This document shows positions 1-9,686 of a stretch of DNA of 64,000 bases, piece after piece (position 1 is the first letter of the stretch; each line of letters opens with the position of its first letter). Under the pieces are notes generated by a model. The model made no database searches. It had not been told where the DNA came from and saw only the letters and a program-made list of their open reading frames with translations. The translations under genes were made by a program, and so were the position numbers. The stretch comes from Leishmania donovani (taxonomy: Eukaryota > Euglenozoa > Kinetoplastea > Trypanosomatida > Trypanosomatidae), in contig NC_018243.1 of the NCBI RefSeq assembly GCF_000227135.1, forward strand, positions 514,878 to 578,877, read 5' to 3'.

Positions 1-1971
1 GGGCGTGCAGAGAACAAAAACGAACATCTCGTCCGTCTGAATAAGCTTCGTGGAAGTGCTGAGCCCGATGCCCAGAGAGGTGTAGTGCAGCACGCCGCCC
101 ATCGTCTGCAGCTCGAAGGCGCAGTCGTTGATGGCCACCGGCTGAGGGGTCGGTGGTGTCGGAGGCGTTTCTACGGCAGCGCCGCTAGAGATGGTCGTGA
201 GTGTTGGAGTCACCTTTCCGTTGCGGAGCGTGACCGGGCGGTAGTGCAGTTTGCCGCGCTTCGGATTCCACGGGTGAGTGCCGGCGGAGTAACAGTTCAC
301 GTTCGTCAGCACCAACGCCTTCGCCGTGGAGGGCAGCTGCAGTGCCACAAAGTCGCGTGTGCTACCCATACTTCTCGTCGCAGCGGCAGCGACGCCAACC
401 CCGCTCAGCTGCGGACGCGGCACGCAGACCATTGGTATGATCTTGTATAGCTTTTTGCACCTGAGCGAGGCCCTGATCCCCATCACCCCGTACACGGCCT
501 TGTTCTGCGCGCGAGTACGGCACACCGTCGGGTGCGCGCGGCGGGTATCGTCAAATTTCTTCACCACGTAGGCGTCGAAGCCCACGCCCAGGTAGTTGAT
601 GACTCCGTACGTGGCGCACTGCCCGCTCGCGTGCACTTTGGCCCAGTCGACAAGGCACACCGCGTTTGCCACGTTTGTGGGCCGAGCGGCGCGGTTCCAC
701 AGCGGCGAGTGCAGGGCCCGGGCGCCTGCGGAGGCAGCGGCATGCTCCGAGGGCGCGACCCTGACCTTGGAGGGCGCGTTCGGGGCTGCCCCCTGTGTCG
801 CCTCAGCCGCTGCTTGCGACGACTCGGACCGCACCGCTGCTTGCGCCACTCGCAGCGGCACCAGCGAGGCCTCCCACCGGTCGAAGCTCACGCACGGGGC
901 TGTCACGGCATCACACAAGGCCGTGGCCACCTGCGCGCCGGCGTCGACGCCGCATCCGCAAAGGGCGCAAAATCTACGCCAGTCGCTCCTACTGGATGCA
1001 AAGGCATAGCCGAAGCCCACACAGTTGCTGTAGTCGTTTCCAGTACCGAGTGGGAGCGGTGCGAGGGCAGGCATCGTGAAGTACGGATGCACCAGCTTAT
1101 CGCGCAAGCTGGACGTGACGAAGGCAGAGTTCTCACGGTGCAGCTGCACCTGCTGCACCTGAGACGCGGTGAGGAAGGGCTGAAACTCGTCCTCTAGCTC
1201 GCGGCGCACGAGATCCAGTTGTGTCATGATAAACGACACGGTGCCGTCGCCGCCGCACACAACGACGGTGCCGCGCTGCTGACACGGTGGTCGGCCAAGG
1301 GTGTGATAGATGACGGCCTGCCGCTTGATGAGAAGACGTAGCGGGGCGGGGTTCATGAACACCTCCCCGCGCAGGGTCATGACACGCTTCGTGCCAAGCT
1401 CGTCGCGCAAGGCGCCGAGCACCACTTCCCCCACGCCCGTCTCACCAGAGCCGAGGTTTATGAGTGCCACCACGTAGTGGTATGTCGCCTCGACGCCGCT
1501 GTCGTAGGAGCGTGTATACCAGTCGATGAGTTGCTGAGGCGACTGGGCTGGGGAGCCTGAAGCAACTGCTTTTGCCGGCGGATGAGCACCGCTATCGCAG
1601 CGTTGAAAGGACTGCTGCGCCAGCTGCACAGGCGCGGCTGGTACGGACGGCACGGCGTTTTCGATTTCCACTACGGTGGCCCGCCCTCTGCATGACCTTA
1701 ATGCCCGCGCGAACGCTTTCCTAGGTGGGCTGTTACGTCCGTGTGGACCACCGGCATGAGGATCGAGGACGGAAGGATTCGCCGAGGGTACATCCGCAGC
1801 CGAGAAGAGTTCGCTGTCATTCTCGTCCAGTACATGCTCAAGGGCGAAGCTCGAGCTCGAGCTCGAGGAAACCTCGCTACCGTTGGTATTGCCGTTCTGG
1901 CACTCAGCAGCATGAGCTGAAGGCGCTGCTGACGAGGACTCGTGATCAGAGGGCTTCACCTCGTTGTTCAT
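1..1971 (-). CDS. Diacylglycerol kinase, 3' end cut by window edge
   Basis: Lipid kinase expected to phosphorylate diacylglycerol to phosphatidic acid. Reading right to left from the ATG at 1971, 657 codons are visible with no stop before base 1. About 130 residues of Ser/Ala-rich, probably disordered N-terminus come first. The catalytic domain then shows VVVCGGDGTVSF (GGDGT about residues 240-244) and PLGTGNDY near residue 310, the two nucleotide-binding loops of the DAGK catalytic family. A DGK accessory domain follows, with NYLGVGFDAYVVKKF, QNKAVYGVMG and, near the cut end, LHYTSLGIGLS. FDRWEASLVPL before the accessory domain matches the position where DGKs carry a 'LDRW' motif, favouring DGK over sphingosine or ceramide kinase. 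I see no C1 domain in the visible part. A Cys-containing and Ala-rich insertion separates the two halves. The start is supported by a pyrimidine tract and AG ending six bases upstream. Confidence 0.88.
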   Translation of the reverse strand, partial: MNNEVKPSDHESSSAAPSAHAAECQNGNTNGSEVSSSSSSSFALEHVLDENDSELFSAADVPSANPSVLDPHAGGPHGRNSPPRKAFARALRSCRGRATVVEIENAVPSVPAAPVQLAQQSFQRCDSGAHPPAKAVASGSPAQSPQQLIDWYTRSYDSGVEATYHYVVALINLGSGETGVGEVVLGALRDELGTKRVMTLRGEVFMNPAPLRLLIKRQAVIYHTLGRPPCQQRGTVVVCGGDGTVSFIMTQLDLVRRELEDEFQPFLTASQVQQVQLHRENSAFVTSSLRDKLVHPYFTMPALAPLPLGTGNDYSNCVGFGYAFASSRSDWRRFCALCGCGVDAGAQVATALCDAVTAPCVSFDRWEASLVPLRVAQAAVRSESSQAAAEATQGAAPNAPSKVRVAPSEHAAASAGARALHSPLWNRAARPTNVANAVCLVDWAKVHASGQCATYGVINYLGVGFDAYVVKKFDDTRRAHPTVCRTRAQNKAVYGVMGIRASLRCKKLYKIIPMVCVPRPQLSGVGVAAAATRSMGSTRDFVALQLPSTAKALVLTNVNCYSAGTHPWNPKRGKLHYRPVTLRNGKVTPTLTTISSGAAVETPPTPPTPQPVAINDCAFELQTMGGVLHYTSLGIGLSTSTKLIQTDEMFVFVLCTP

Positions 1972-1977
1972 GCTTCG

Positions 1978-1996
1978 CTAGGGGGAGGAAGGTGAC
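1978..1996 (-). other. Predicted spliced-leader acceptor of the DAG kinase gene
   Basis: On the minus strand a C/T-rich tract ends in TAG (AG at 1979-1978), six bases before the ATG at 1971. There is no other ATG between, so it both supports the start and predicts a very short 5' UTR. Confidence 0.6.
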
Positions 1997-3159
1997 AGTG
2001 GTGCGTAGCGCCAAAGACAACTGGAGATCGCGTGAAGGGATGCGCGTGTACTTCGTTGGTGCACGCACAGTCCTCAAAGGCCACCTGCACGCCCACACAC
2101 GAGGAGGAGAGCGACGGGCAACGAGGACAACGGCGCCACCCCCCCTTTTCCTTCCCTTTGACAGCTGAGTTGGGGAAGAGAAGGACCCGATGCCGCTTCC
2201 GCCAAGTGCTGACCGCTGCTCCGCCTCCGAGCGCGCACAGAGACAGCCCTGCCAAAGCAGACTCCGCCACTCAGAGAGCCCCGCAGGCGCACAAGAAAGC
2301 GAGGAAGAGGGGTGGTGGTGGTGGTGGTTGGGGGGAGGGGGAGACCGATAGAATAAGTGGGAAGAGCAGCGGCTGCAACCCGTGCGAACGCGTCGACAAC
2401 AACAGCAGCAGCAGCAGCAGCTCAGCTGCAGGTGAATGCTCCAGAGACGCGGTGGCGGCCACCTTCGCCCAACGCATGCAGCGGCAACAGTCAAACCAGC
2501 AACGTGGACTGGAGGAAAGCAAGTCGGAGAGGGAGGAGGAGAGGGCGCGCACGTGTGCGTGTGTGTGTGCGTGGCTGAGACTACCCGCAACGTGCGTGCT
2601 ACCGTTTCTTATTTTTTTTTGTCAGTGTTTCTGTATGCTGCAAGACTCGCGGCCAGCGACTGAGAATGAATGCGTGTGATCAGGCAGAAGGAGGTGTGGG
2701 GCGAGGGGGAGAGAGACTGAGCAGAGTCGCATGGACGTGCGCGCGACGCTGCGTGCTGCTCCTCGCTTCCAGGCGCTCGGGGAGCCATAAGGAAAAAGGT
2801 AAGGTAAAGCAGAGGGGCAACGATTGAAAAGGAGGGGGCGGTGGTGGCCGCAGTGTGTTTGATGTGGTCCGCCATCCGTTTTTCTCTCTCCTTGTGCGTG
2901 ATGCACCAGACGCCGCTGCGACGCGACACGCGCTCTTGCATGCCATCATGTGTAATTAACGTTGTCAAACCTCTTTCAAACGCACGCCTACGCACACACA
3001 CACACACACACAAACGCAAGGGAATGACAAAGGACAACGTATGAAGAGAGAGGGGGTGGGGCGGGGAGTGCATCCACTCTTGCCGCTCCTCTCCTTGCCC
3101 TGGTGGTGGTGGTGAGGGTCATTGCTCGTCTCCTCTGCTACGACGCCCACCACGCCACT
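1997..3159. other. Intergenic region between the beta-rich protein and DAG kinase
   Basis: No supported gene. It holds a CAG/CAA run near 2397-2427, a T9 run at 2612-2620 and a (CA)10 microsatellite at about 2993-3012. The open frames on both strands are low-complexity. It should contain the 3' UTR of the gene at 3160-6162 and the 5' flank of DAG kinase. Confidence 0.6.
2993..3012. repeat. (CA)n microsatellite
   Basis: Uninterrupted CA dinucleotide run of about 20 bases, in the predicted 3' UTR of the gene ending at 3160. Confidence 0.9.
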
Positions 3160-6100
3160 TCACTTCTCGCTGATTATGAGGAACAGACTCCACTCGCGGT
3201 GCCGGTTGCTCGGCTCCGACGTCACGCCCATCGACACATTCACGTGGGATATGGAGAGCATGTTCTCCAACCATCCAAGGTCCGCGAGCGCGTGCCATGC
3301 GTTGCGGGCGTAGCGCAGGCTTGCTTTCCCAGCCGGGAGCACGACGCGGGATAACTTGTGTCCCACTGGTAGCGTTGGTGACGTCGCAGGAGTGGTGAGC
3401 GTAGGGGTGGCAGAGAGCAGCGCAGGTCGACGCCGCACATCGGACACACTGCCTTGTGCGGCAGGGGTGTTCGCTGCGTTACCGCCACCGCAACTACTGC
3501 CTGCGCCGCTGCTTGCAGATGACACCGATGCCAGCGTGTTCGTGAGAGCACCCTTGACACTGGTAAAGGCTGAAGTGATGGTTGACCCAGTGCTCTGCAA
3601 GTAGTGCCACGTGATAGGCAGAAGCCCTACGAGATCTTCCCGACTGCCGTCTGCGACGCCAGTAGGAGCGCCGCCACTGACGCTGCTCTGGTCAGAGCCG
3701 GCCACGCAGTCCTCTCCACTGCCCCCAATACCCTTACATGGTTCAGTTGCTTCTGCGTGATGGCGCCGTGAGCGCCAATCCGACAACCGCGCAATGACAG
3801 GACCGTAGAGCGTGGGTGCCACGTCCGCAACCTCGACTCCGAGCGTCGTGCCGTTGGCCGAAGTCGCCAGCCGAACGGCAAACTCCGGCACCTGCGGCAT
3901 GGGCCGCCAGCACACGCCCGCGTCCAGGGCCGTCTGGTGAAGCGTGACGAGGTTCACGCGGAGCCGAACACTCACGTCGAGGAACCCGAAAGTAGAGCTG
4001 ACCGCGCAGCTCATGCGACGCAGCACATCAATGTGACCGGATAAGTGCATGCCGCGCCCCACTCGTGCACTCCAGCCCCAATACACATTCACGCCGCGAG
4101 GCTTGCGGTAGCGAAGCGCCAGCCCGACGCCCATTTTGATGTGGCGCGGCTTCCACCATGGCGTGGCGGAGCGCGCAGCGTCGTCGGCCACCTCGGACGC
4201 CGCGCGGTTCCAAAGCCACTCATCCGTCGTCTCTAGTGCGCACCGCTGATACCAGTAGAGCCACTCAGGCAGCGGCGCCCCGCCAGCGTTGTCGACGGCA
4301 GCGGCGTCTGGTGGAACTGCGACGCCATATCGCGCTGCGTTGTGCGCGTGATCCGAGGCGGCGACCGTGCAAGCGGTGGGAGGACTTCTGTGCTTGTGCT
4401 GGGCGGACGACATCGCCGGTGAGTGTCTGTCTGGCGGCGATGGAGTCGCATTAGGGGAGAACGAAATGCTCGCTACACCTGCGTTGCCTGGTGGGCCAGC
4501 TGCGGTGCCCCCCCCAGTTGGCCTACCTGCCCTCGACTGTATGCTGTCCCTGTGCGCCCCCGGCGCGGGGGGCACGGAGAGGTGGCCAGTTCCTTCTGCT
4601 GGATGGTGCTGAGCACCGGTGATAGCCGTGCCGATGGCCTCGTCTGCGAGAGACGCTGCTGCGACGGCTTCGAGGGGGTGCCTCGACCCTGCCCGGCATA
4701 GCTCATTGCAGCTCTGCACCTCGGCCCCCACGACAGCGGTACCGGTGCTGTGGCCGCTACCCAGTTCCTCCGCAGCCCGTGCGCGCCGTCCCAGCATCAC
4801 GACGAAGCCGTGAAGGTACACGACAGGGTCGTCGATCACAAGGGAGCACTCCGTCATCACCGTGCGTGCTACGTACTCGCACACCGGCAGCAGCGCATCC
4901 CCGGACGGTAGCGGCGTGACACGAACGTTCAGCACCCCGGTCCACCGCCGCGCACCCCAGTACCAGAACGCCTGAAGCGCGTTGTAGACCTGTAGCTGAC
5001 CGTGGCGTTGAGAAGCGATCACCTGTTCCAGCCGCGGCTGCAGCGTGGGTGGTGGAGACGGCGCGCTGTTCTCTGCTGCCTGCAGCTCCACGGCGCCGGG
5101 CACCACGGCGGCGTCCACGGCACCGCTGGGCCCTGACTCCGAGGAGCTGCGATTCGCAGCGACCCTCGTCGTCGAGCCGGACCGCGGTGTCGGGACAGCT
5201 GACGTAACCACAACCGGTGACGTCCTTGCTGCTGTTCCTAGTGTCCCAGCCCAACCCCCGTGCTCGCCCTTTGCCGGCTCTGTACGCCGCGGTGCCGCCG
5301 GCAGCTCTTGCCGATAGTGTGTGTTCACCTGGTGATACCCGACACCGGTGAAAAGGCCCGCCAGAACGCCAAAGGAGTCCTTGTGGTACACCGCGTCGAA
5401 GCCGTACATCATGCCTGCAGCACCGTACTGCGACACCCCCTTCGCCAGCAGCGGTGGCGCTACCAACGGCGAGGACGTGCGTGGCCGCTGGGCACTATCC
5501 ATGACGGCTGCAGGCGTGCCGGTGCCGCTGCCGTTTACCAAGACTGCTGTTGCCGGTACCGCCACAGCACTCATCGTCTCAGTCGACGAGGCAACCGTGT
5601 GCTTCAGCGCCTCTGATGTTGCCGTGGCGTTGCCAGTGGCCGCCCCCCCGGCCGGTTCACCGGGTGTGGCTGCCCACGTATCCGACTGCTGTCGTTGCTG
5701 CTGCTGCTGCTGTGGCAGCGCATCATCTACATGCAGGGCGTCGAGCTCCGCGTGGCCACCGCCACCGCATCCCGCCGCGGCTGCCGCACCGCTGTTCATT
5801 CCGGGGGTGTAATACGGCGATGCCGCGGAGAGGCCCGGAAACTCCGACGCGGCCAACTCCCCAATGGCAGAGAGCGGCCCCGCGGGCGCTGCCGCATCGG
5901 CTGTAGCCGCGGGTGTGGACAGGGAGGCCGAGGACTCGCGGCTTTCGTGGACGCGACGCTGATTCTCCTGCTGCGCGTATGCCGCCGCCACGGAGGACGC
6001 GTTTGATGTGGCGTCATTGACAAGCGTGAACTCCTTGGCGCCTTGGCCGGGCTGAAACACTGACCGAGCGACGGCCTTCACCGGGGCCCAGTCGATGATG

Positions 6101-6162
6101 CGCAGCGGCGCAGGGGATAGCTGGTAGTCAAAGGTGCGATGCAGGTTCGTATCGTACGACAT
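3160..6162 (-). CDS. Large protein of unknown function with beta-strand-rich segments
   Basis: Not recognised by family. The first ATG is at 6162 and gives 1,000 residues; the frame is open six codons further but begins there with TTG. Conserved-looking blocks are separated by Ala/Ser/Pro/Gly-rich linkers and a Gln run. The blocks are: residues 1-45 (start MSYDTNLHRTFDYQL); a block around YGFDAVYHKDSFGVLAGLF; one around FWYWGARRWTGVLNVRVTPL; a longer one from HIKMGVGLALRYR through FGFLDVSVRLRVNLV; and a C-terminal pair of strands ending WSLFLIISEK. These blocks alternate hydrophobic and polar residues with short turns and lack long hydrophobic helices, which is how mitochondrial outer-membrane beta-barrels read. 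That is inference only. A soluble beta-rich scaffold is equally possible. I see no catalytic motif. Confidence 0.8.
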   Translation of the reverse strand: MSYDTNLHRTFDYQLSPAPLRIIDWAPVKAVARSVFQPGQGAKEFTLVNDATSNASSVAAAYAQQENQRRVHESRESSASLSTPAATADAAAPAGPLSAIGELAASEFPGLSAASPYYTPGMNSGAAAAAGCGGGGHAELDALHVDDALPQQQQQQRQQSDTWAATPGEPAGGAATGNATATSEALKHTVASSTETMSAVAVPATAVLVNGSGTGTPAAVMDSAQRPRTSSPLVAPPLLAKGVSQYGAAGMMYGFDAVYHKDSFGVLAGLFTGVGYHQVNTHYRQELPAAPRRTEPAKGEHGGWAGTLGTAARTSPVVVTSAVPTPRSGSTTRVAANRSSSESGPSGAVDAAVVPGAVELQAAENSAPSPPPTLQPRLEQVIASQRHGQLQVYNALQAFWYWGARRWTGVLNVRVTPLPSGDALLPVCEYVARTVMTECSLVIDDPVVYLHGFVVMLGRRARAAEELGSGHSTGTAVVGAEVQSCNELCRAGSRHPLEAVAAASLADEAIGTAITGAQHHPAEGTGHLSVPPAPGAHRDSIQSRAGRPTGGGTAAGPPGNAGVASISFSPNATPSPPDRHSPAMSSAQHKHRSPPTACTVAASDHAHNAARYGVAVPPDAAAVDNAGGAPLPEWLYWYQRCALETTDEWLWNRAASEVADDAARSATPWWKPRHIKMGVGLALRYRKPRGVNVYWGWSARVGRGMHLSGHIDVLRRMSCAVSSTFGFLDVSVRLRVNLVTLHQTALDAGVCWRPMPQVPEFAVRLATSANGTTLGVEVADVAPTLYGPVIARLSDWRSRRHHAEATEPCKGIGGSGEDCVAGSDQSSVSGGAPTGVADGSREDLVGLLPITWHYLQSTGSTITSAFTSVKGALTNTLASVSSASSGAGSSCGGGNAANTPAAQGSVSDVRRRPALLSATPTLTTPATSPTLPVGHKLSRVVLPAGKASLRYARNAWHALADLGWLENMLSISHVNVSMGVTSEPSNRHREWSLFLIISEK

Positions 6163-9100
6163 CTTCGTCGCGAAATCCAACTACTCCCGCGTGTGCTTCT
6201 CGTGCATGTAGTCCTTTTCCTGTTGAGCGGCACGCTGGCGAAGAATAAGGCAATACGTGGATGCGTTCGTGTGCTCAACGCGTCACGGAGCTCCCGCCTG
6301 AGCACCGGCTCCGTACCTGTCGCTAATGACCGCTCCAGATAGGCAGACGCGAGGGGCCGTGCGGAGGGCGGAAGAGATGAAGAAACAACGCAGAAGACGT
6401 GTATGGGCACATTCAAAGGAGAGGGAGGCGACAGCGAAGAGGCGAGCTTCTACACACACAAAACGATGCAGCGCCGCTTGCTCTGTGATGACGGAGGATA
6501 GTTTGAGGTCGATCTATGTGCGAAGTAGGCGAGGGAGAGGTGGTGGTGATGGCGCTGCCTCGCACAGCATGCAGATGCGAATAAAAGCCCCCAACCTTCT
6601 CCCTCCTCTCTCAAAGAGCAAGGAAACACGTGCACACGCACACACGCTCCCGGGCATGGACCCCCCCCTTCCACCTTTCGTTTCCCCTGCAGTGGTGGCG
6701 ATGGTGGGCGACCCCCTTTGCCACCGACTGGGCTGCGTGCCGGTAGGAGAGCGAGCGGGAAGATGTTGAGGGGCGATGATGAGGAGCGCCGCGTTGTCGA
6801 GCCGGTGCGCCGGTGCTGCACTTCTTGCGTTATGATTACTGTGCCTGTATGCTATGCGTGAGCGCCAAAGAGGACGGAGGAGAAGGGCAGAAGAGGTGAC
6901 GTGGGGGAAGGGGGCACTGAGGTCTAGTCTGGGAGGAAGAGGAGGAGGAAGGCTGGGTGGTGGTGGTGGTGGTGGTGGGAGGCATGGTGTCCCGATATTG
7001 CGACACGATCGGTGACATCGTCGAGTGATGCCTCTTTGCTCATGCCTGCTTCTCTGCGCCTCTACTCCACATACACACACACACACACACATCACGAGAG
7101 ACAGAGAGGCGGTCTGAACAGACGACAGCGGGGCGAGCAGATGAGCACGTATCGGGAGAGGACACACGAAGAGGGGCGTGGAGGGAGTGCCACGCACCCA
7201 CGCGTCGAGGACACACGGCGAGAGACGAGCCGAGCTACACGCAAAAAAAAAAAAGAACGCAACGCGACCCAATCAAAGAATCCGAGGAATAAGGGACTAA
7301 CGACTACTAAGGCGGTGAGCGAGGAAGGGAAATATCAACAGCGACGAAAGAAGGGTGACAGGTGTAGGAGGGGGAGAGAGGAGGAGGGGGGGGAGGCGGG
7401 AAGCACCAGAAGCTGACGGACACCAGGCTCGCTCGCTCTTTCTCTGTTTGCTCGAGCTCGCTTTCTCAGGAACATGCGCCGCGAGACACAGGCGGAGGAG
7501 GGGTGGGGACGGGGAGTGGGCGAAAGAGACAGAGACAGAGAGAAGCACGCGGGAGGGTGGGTGGGTAGGTGGGTGACGGTGGTGCGTGCATGTACTTCTT
7601 CTCGCAACACATAAAGTAAGGCGAACAAGAAACAGGAAAGGCGGACGAGATGACGATGCACACGGAAGGTCTCGTGAGAGGCAGCTAGATAAGCAGGGAA
7701 CCGCACACAATACACCTGACACGCACGTACATGTGGAAGCGAGAGCGATGCTCGGGAACGGGCGCACTTGCGCGTTGCCTCGCTGATGGTGAGTGACGAT
7801 GTGAGAATGGCAGGGGTGGCCGCGAAGTCCGGTACGCAGGCTGACGTGCACACAAGGGAGCGAAACAAAAGGATAATCCAATAGAAAATGGCTGAGAGGA
7901 GGGAGGAGGGGAGGGGGAGGGGCAACACGAAGAAGGAGGTGAGCGACATGAGCGCACAGCAGGCCCACGACACAGGCGAGGCGTGACACGGAAAGGAGCT
8001 GGGTGCACGATGGTGGTCGAGGCGGACCACCGCCGCAACAGCAACCCCGACCGGCGCTCAACTCTTCCGACTAACGAGAATATCGAGTGCAAAGGACAGA
8101 GAAAGGGGCCCCGGAGGGTAGAGAGAGGATTGGAGACCGGCATGGCCGACAACAACGTGCTTGCGGCTGCAGTCCAAGTGAGGACAACACAACGACGCCT
8201 TTCTCTCTTCTTTGACTTCACCCTTGTCCTGACGCACGCACACGTACCCGCTTTTTCAGCTCAGCCTTACGTGCATGTCCCTGTTTCCGTGGGTGCGCTA
8301 CGCCAAGCCTCACTCTTGTCATCTTCCGTCTTCTCTTGTGCTACGTTGAGGCGGCAACCCTGCCGCTCCGCTCTTGCTGGTGGCGTTCGCCTTTCATCGC
8401 CCCTTTCTTTCCACCTTCAACCCTTCTTGGGTTAGCTGACGTTCATTACTTAAAGCCTCATACGGCGGGAGTTGCGCATGCGTGACGGACGCCGGACCAA
8501 CAGCGAGAGGAAGAGGAAAAGAGGGGTACGAGGGAGGGTGGGAAGGAGGAGGGGGGGCCCTCAAGGAGGGAGTGGTAGGAGAGCAAAAAGAAAGCAAGGC
8601 GATGCGGACTGTGTGTGTGTGTGTGTGCGTGTATGCGCTTGTGTGCATGAGCTTGTGTCTTTCCCCCGCCCACACACGTCACGTCGCTTCCACTATCCTT
8701 TCTCCCTCGCCTACCCCCCACTCACCCTTTTTTTCGACTCTCCTTCTTTCCACGCGCGCCTGTGCGTATCGGTGTGTGCGCAAAGAACTGTGCATCGCTT
8801 ACACAACCGCCCGTGTTGAGCGAGCGAGAGGACGAGGCGGAACAGACATCACACACACAGCGACAGGCAGACAGACACAGACACACATGGTGTATAGACC
8901 AGTGCGGAGGCGTAACCACGCGCACGCGCGTATAATACAGATGCGCGCACACATATAGACTTGCTCTACTCCATGCATCGGAAGGCTCTGCACAGCCGTC
9001 ACATTGCAGTGGAGGCTGATGCAGGAAATAGCGAGAGAGCCGCAGGTGTAGTTTACGGCACATTAGGCCAAGAAGAAGGCCAGAAAGCGGCCGTGCCACC

Positions 9101-9176
9101 GCCGTGGCCGCGGACGTGGCTCCTTGAGGATGATTCTACGCTCTCGGCTCCTGATGGCGAATGCGGTGTCCTCGTC
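6163..9176. other. 3.0 kb intergenic region downstream of cytochrome c copy 1
   Basis: No supported gene. It contains a (GGT)n run near 6957-6979, a (CA)n run at about 7073-7091, an A12 run at 7243-7254, a (GT)n run at 8611-8627 and many purine-rich tracts. Frames of about 250 codons on the minus strand are Ser/Pro/Leu/Cys-rich translations of CA and CT repeats. This is the 3' flank of cytochrome c copy 1 and does not resemble the 3' flank of copy 2. Confidence 0.6.
8611..8627. repeat. (GT)n microsatellite
   Basis: GT dinucleotide run in the 3' flank of cytochrome c copy 1; it would be a CA run in the transcript. Confidence 0.9.
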
Positions 9177-9518
9177 TTACTTGAGAGTCTCGAGGTACGC
9201 GATCACGTCAGCGCGCTCCTGCGGCTTCTTGATGCCGGCAAACGACATCTTCGTGCCAGGCATAAACTTCTTCGGGTTCTCCAGGTACACGTCCAGCACT
9301 TCCGGCGTCCAGACTACGCCTGACTCGGCGTTCGCCTTGCTGTACGCGAAGCCCTCGACCTTGCCGGAGGGGCGGTGGACGATGCCGAACAGGTTCGGGC
9401 CCACACCGTTCGCGCCGCCCTTGGTGGCGGTGTGGCACTGGGCAGCACGGCCCTTGAACAGCTTCTCGCCGCGCTCCACGTCGCCAGGCGGCAGAGGGGC
9501 ACGAGCCTTCGGCGGCAT
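9177..9518 (-). CDS. Cytochrome c, copy 1
   Basis: Soluble electron carrier of the mitochondrial intermembrane space, passing electrons from the bc1 complex to cytochrome oxidase. The ATG at 9518 gives 113 residues, the normal length for the family. The haem site reads AAQCH (residues 25-29): the usual first cysteine of CxxCH is alanine, so haem would be held by one thioether bond through Cys28, with His29 as axial ligand. This single-cysteine site is established for Euglenozoa. GVGPNLFGIVHR, PGTKMSFAG (Met91 as second axial ligand) and ERADVIAYLETLK are class I cytochrome c signatures. The frame stays open far upstream, but the start MPPKARAPLPPGD fits family length and follows the predicted acceptor at 9618-9619. 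The protein is identical to the copy at 12027-12368. Confidence 0.97.
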   Translation of the reverse strand: MPPKARAPLPPGDVERGEKLFKGRAAQCHTATKGGANGVGPNLFGIVHRPSGKVEGFAYSKANAESGVVWTPEVLDVYLENPKKFMPGTKMSFAGIKKPQERADVIAYLETLK

Positions 9519-9617
9519 GATGAGTGCGGTGTATTGCGTGTGCAAGGCTTGTGTGGAGAGGAGCAGGGGCGGCGTGTGCGCGTGCGTGTGTGCCCAAGCG
9601 AGAGCGAGGGAGAGTGC

Positions 9618-9634
9618 CTGTGAGAGAGAGGGGG
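9618..9634 (-). other. Predicted spliced-leader acceptor, cytochrome c copy 1
   Basis: Minus-strand CCCCTCTCTCTCACAG with the AG at 9619-9618, about 100 bases before the ATG. The same sequence lies upstream of copy 2. Inferred from tract quality only. Confidence 0.5.
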
Positions 9635-9686
9635 CTAAGAGCAGCGGAGACTGGGTGAGGCTAAGCGAGTGCCACGTGTGCGTGTT

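Larger units (their letters stand above)
9170..9686 (-). repeat. Direct repeat, copy A: cytochrome c CDS plus 5' flank
   Basis: 517 bases matching 12020-12536 base for base apart from one difference I could see (9198 versus 12048, a silent Ala codon change). The unit runs from about seven bases past the stop codon through the whole CDS and about 168 bases of 5' flank, including the predicted splice acceptor. Outside it the two copies lose similarity abruptly on both sides. Confidence 0.95.

Noticed and set aside
5300..6180. Several nested plus-strand frames across CDSs (also in the 20.6-31.9 kb gene)
   Set aside because: Shadows of GC-rich minus-strand coding sequence, as expected from strong third-position bias.
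6514..7272. 252-codon minus-strand frame
   Set aside because: Contains a Val-Cys dipeptide run and Pro runs from GT and GGT repeats; no domain-like stretch.
7297..8061. 254-codon minus-strand frame in the intergenic region
   Set aside because: Ser/Pro/Leu/Cys-rich translation of CT and CA repeats, with a competing frame of the same character on the same bases; no motif.
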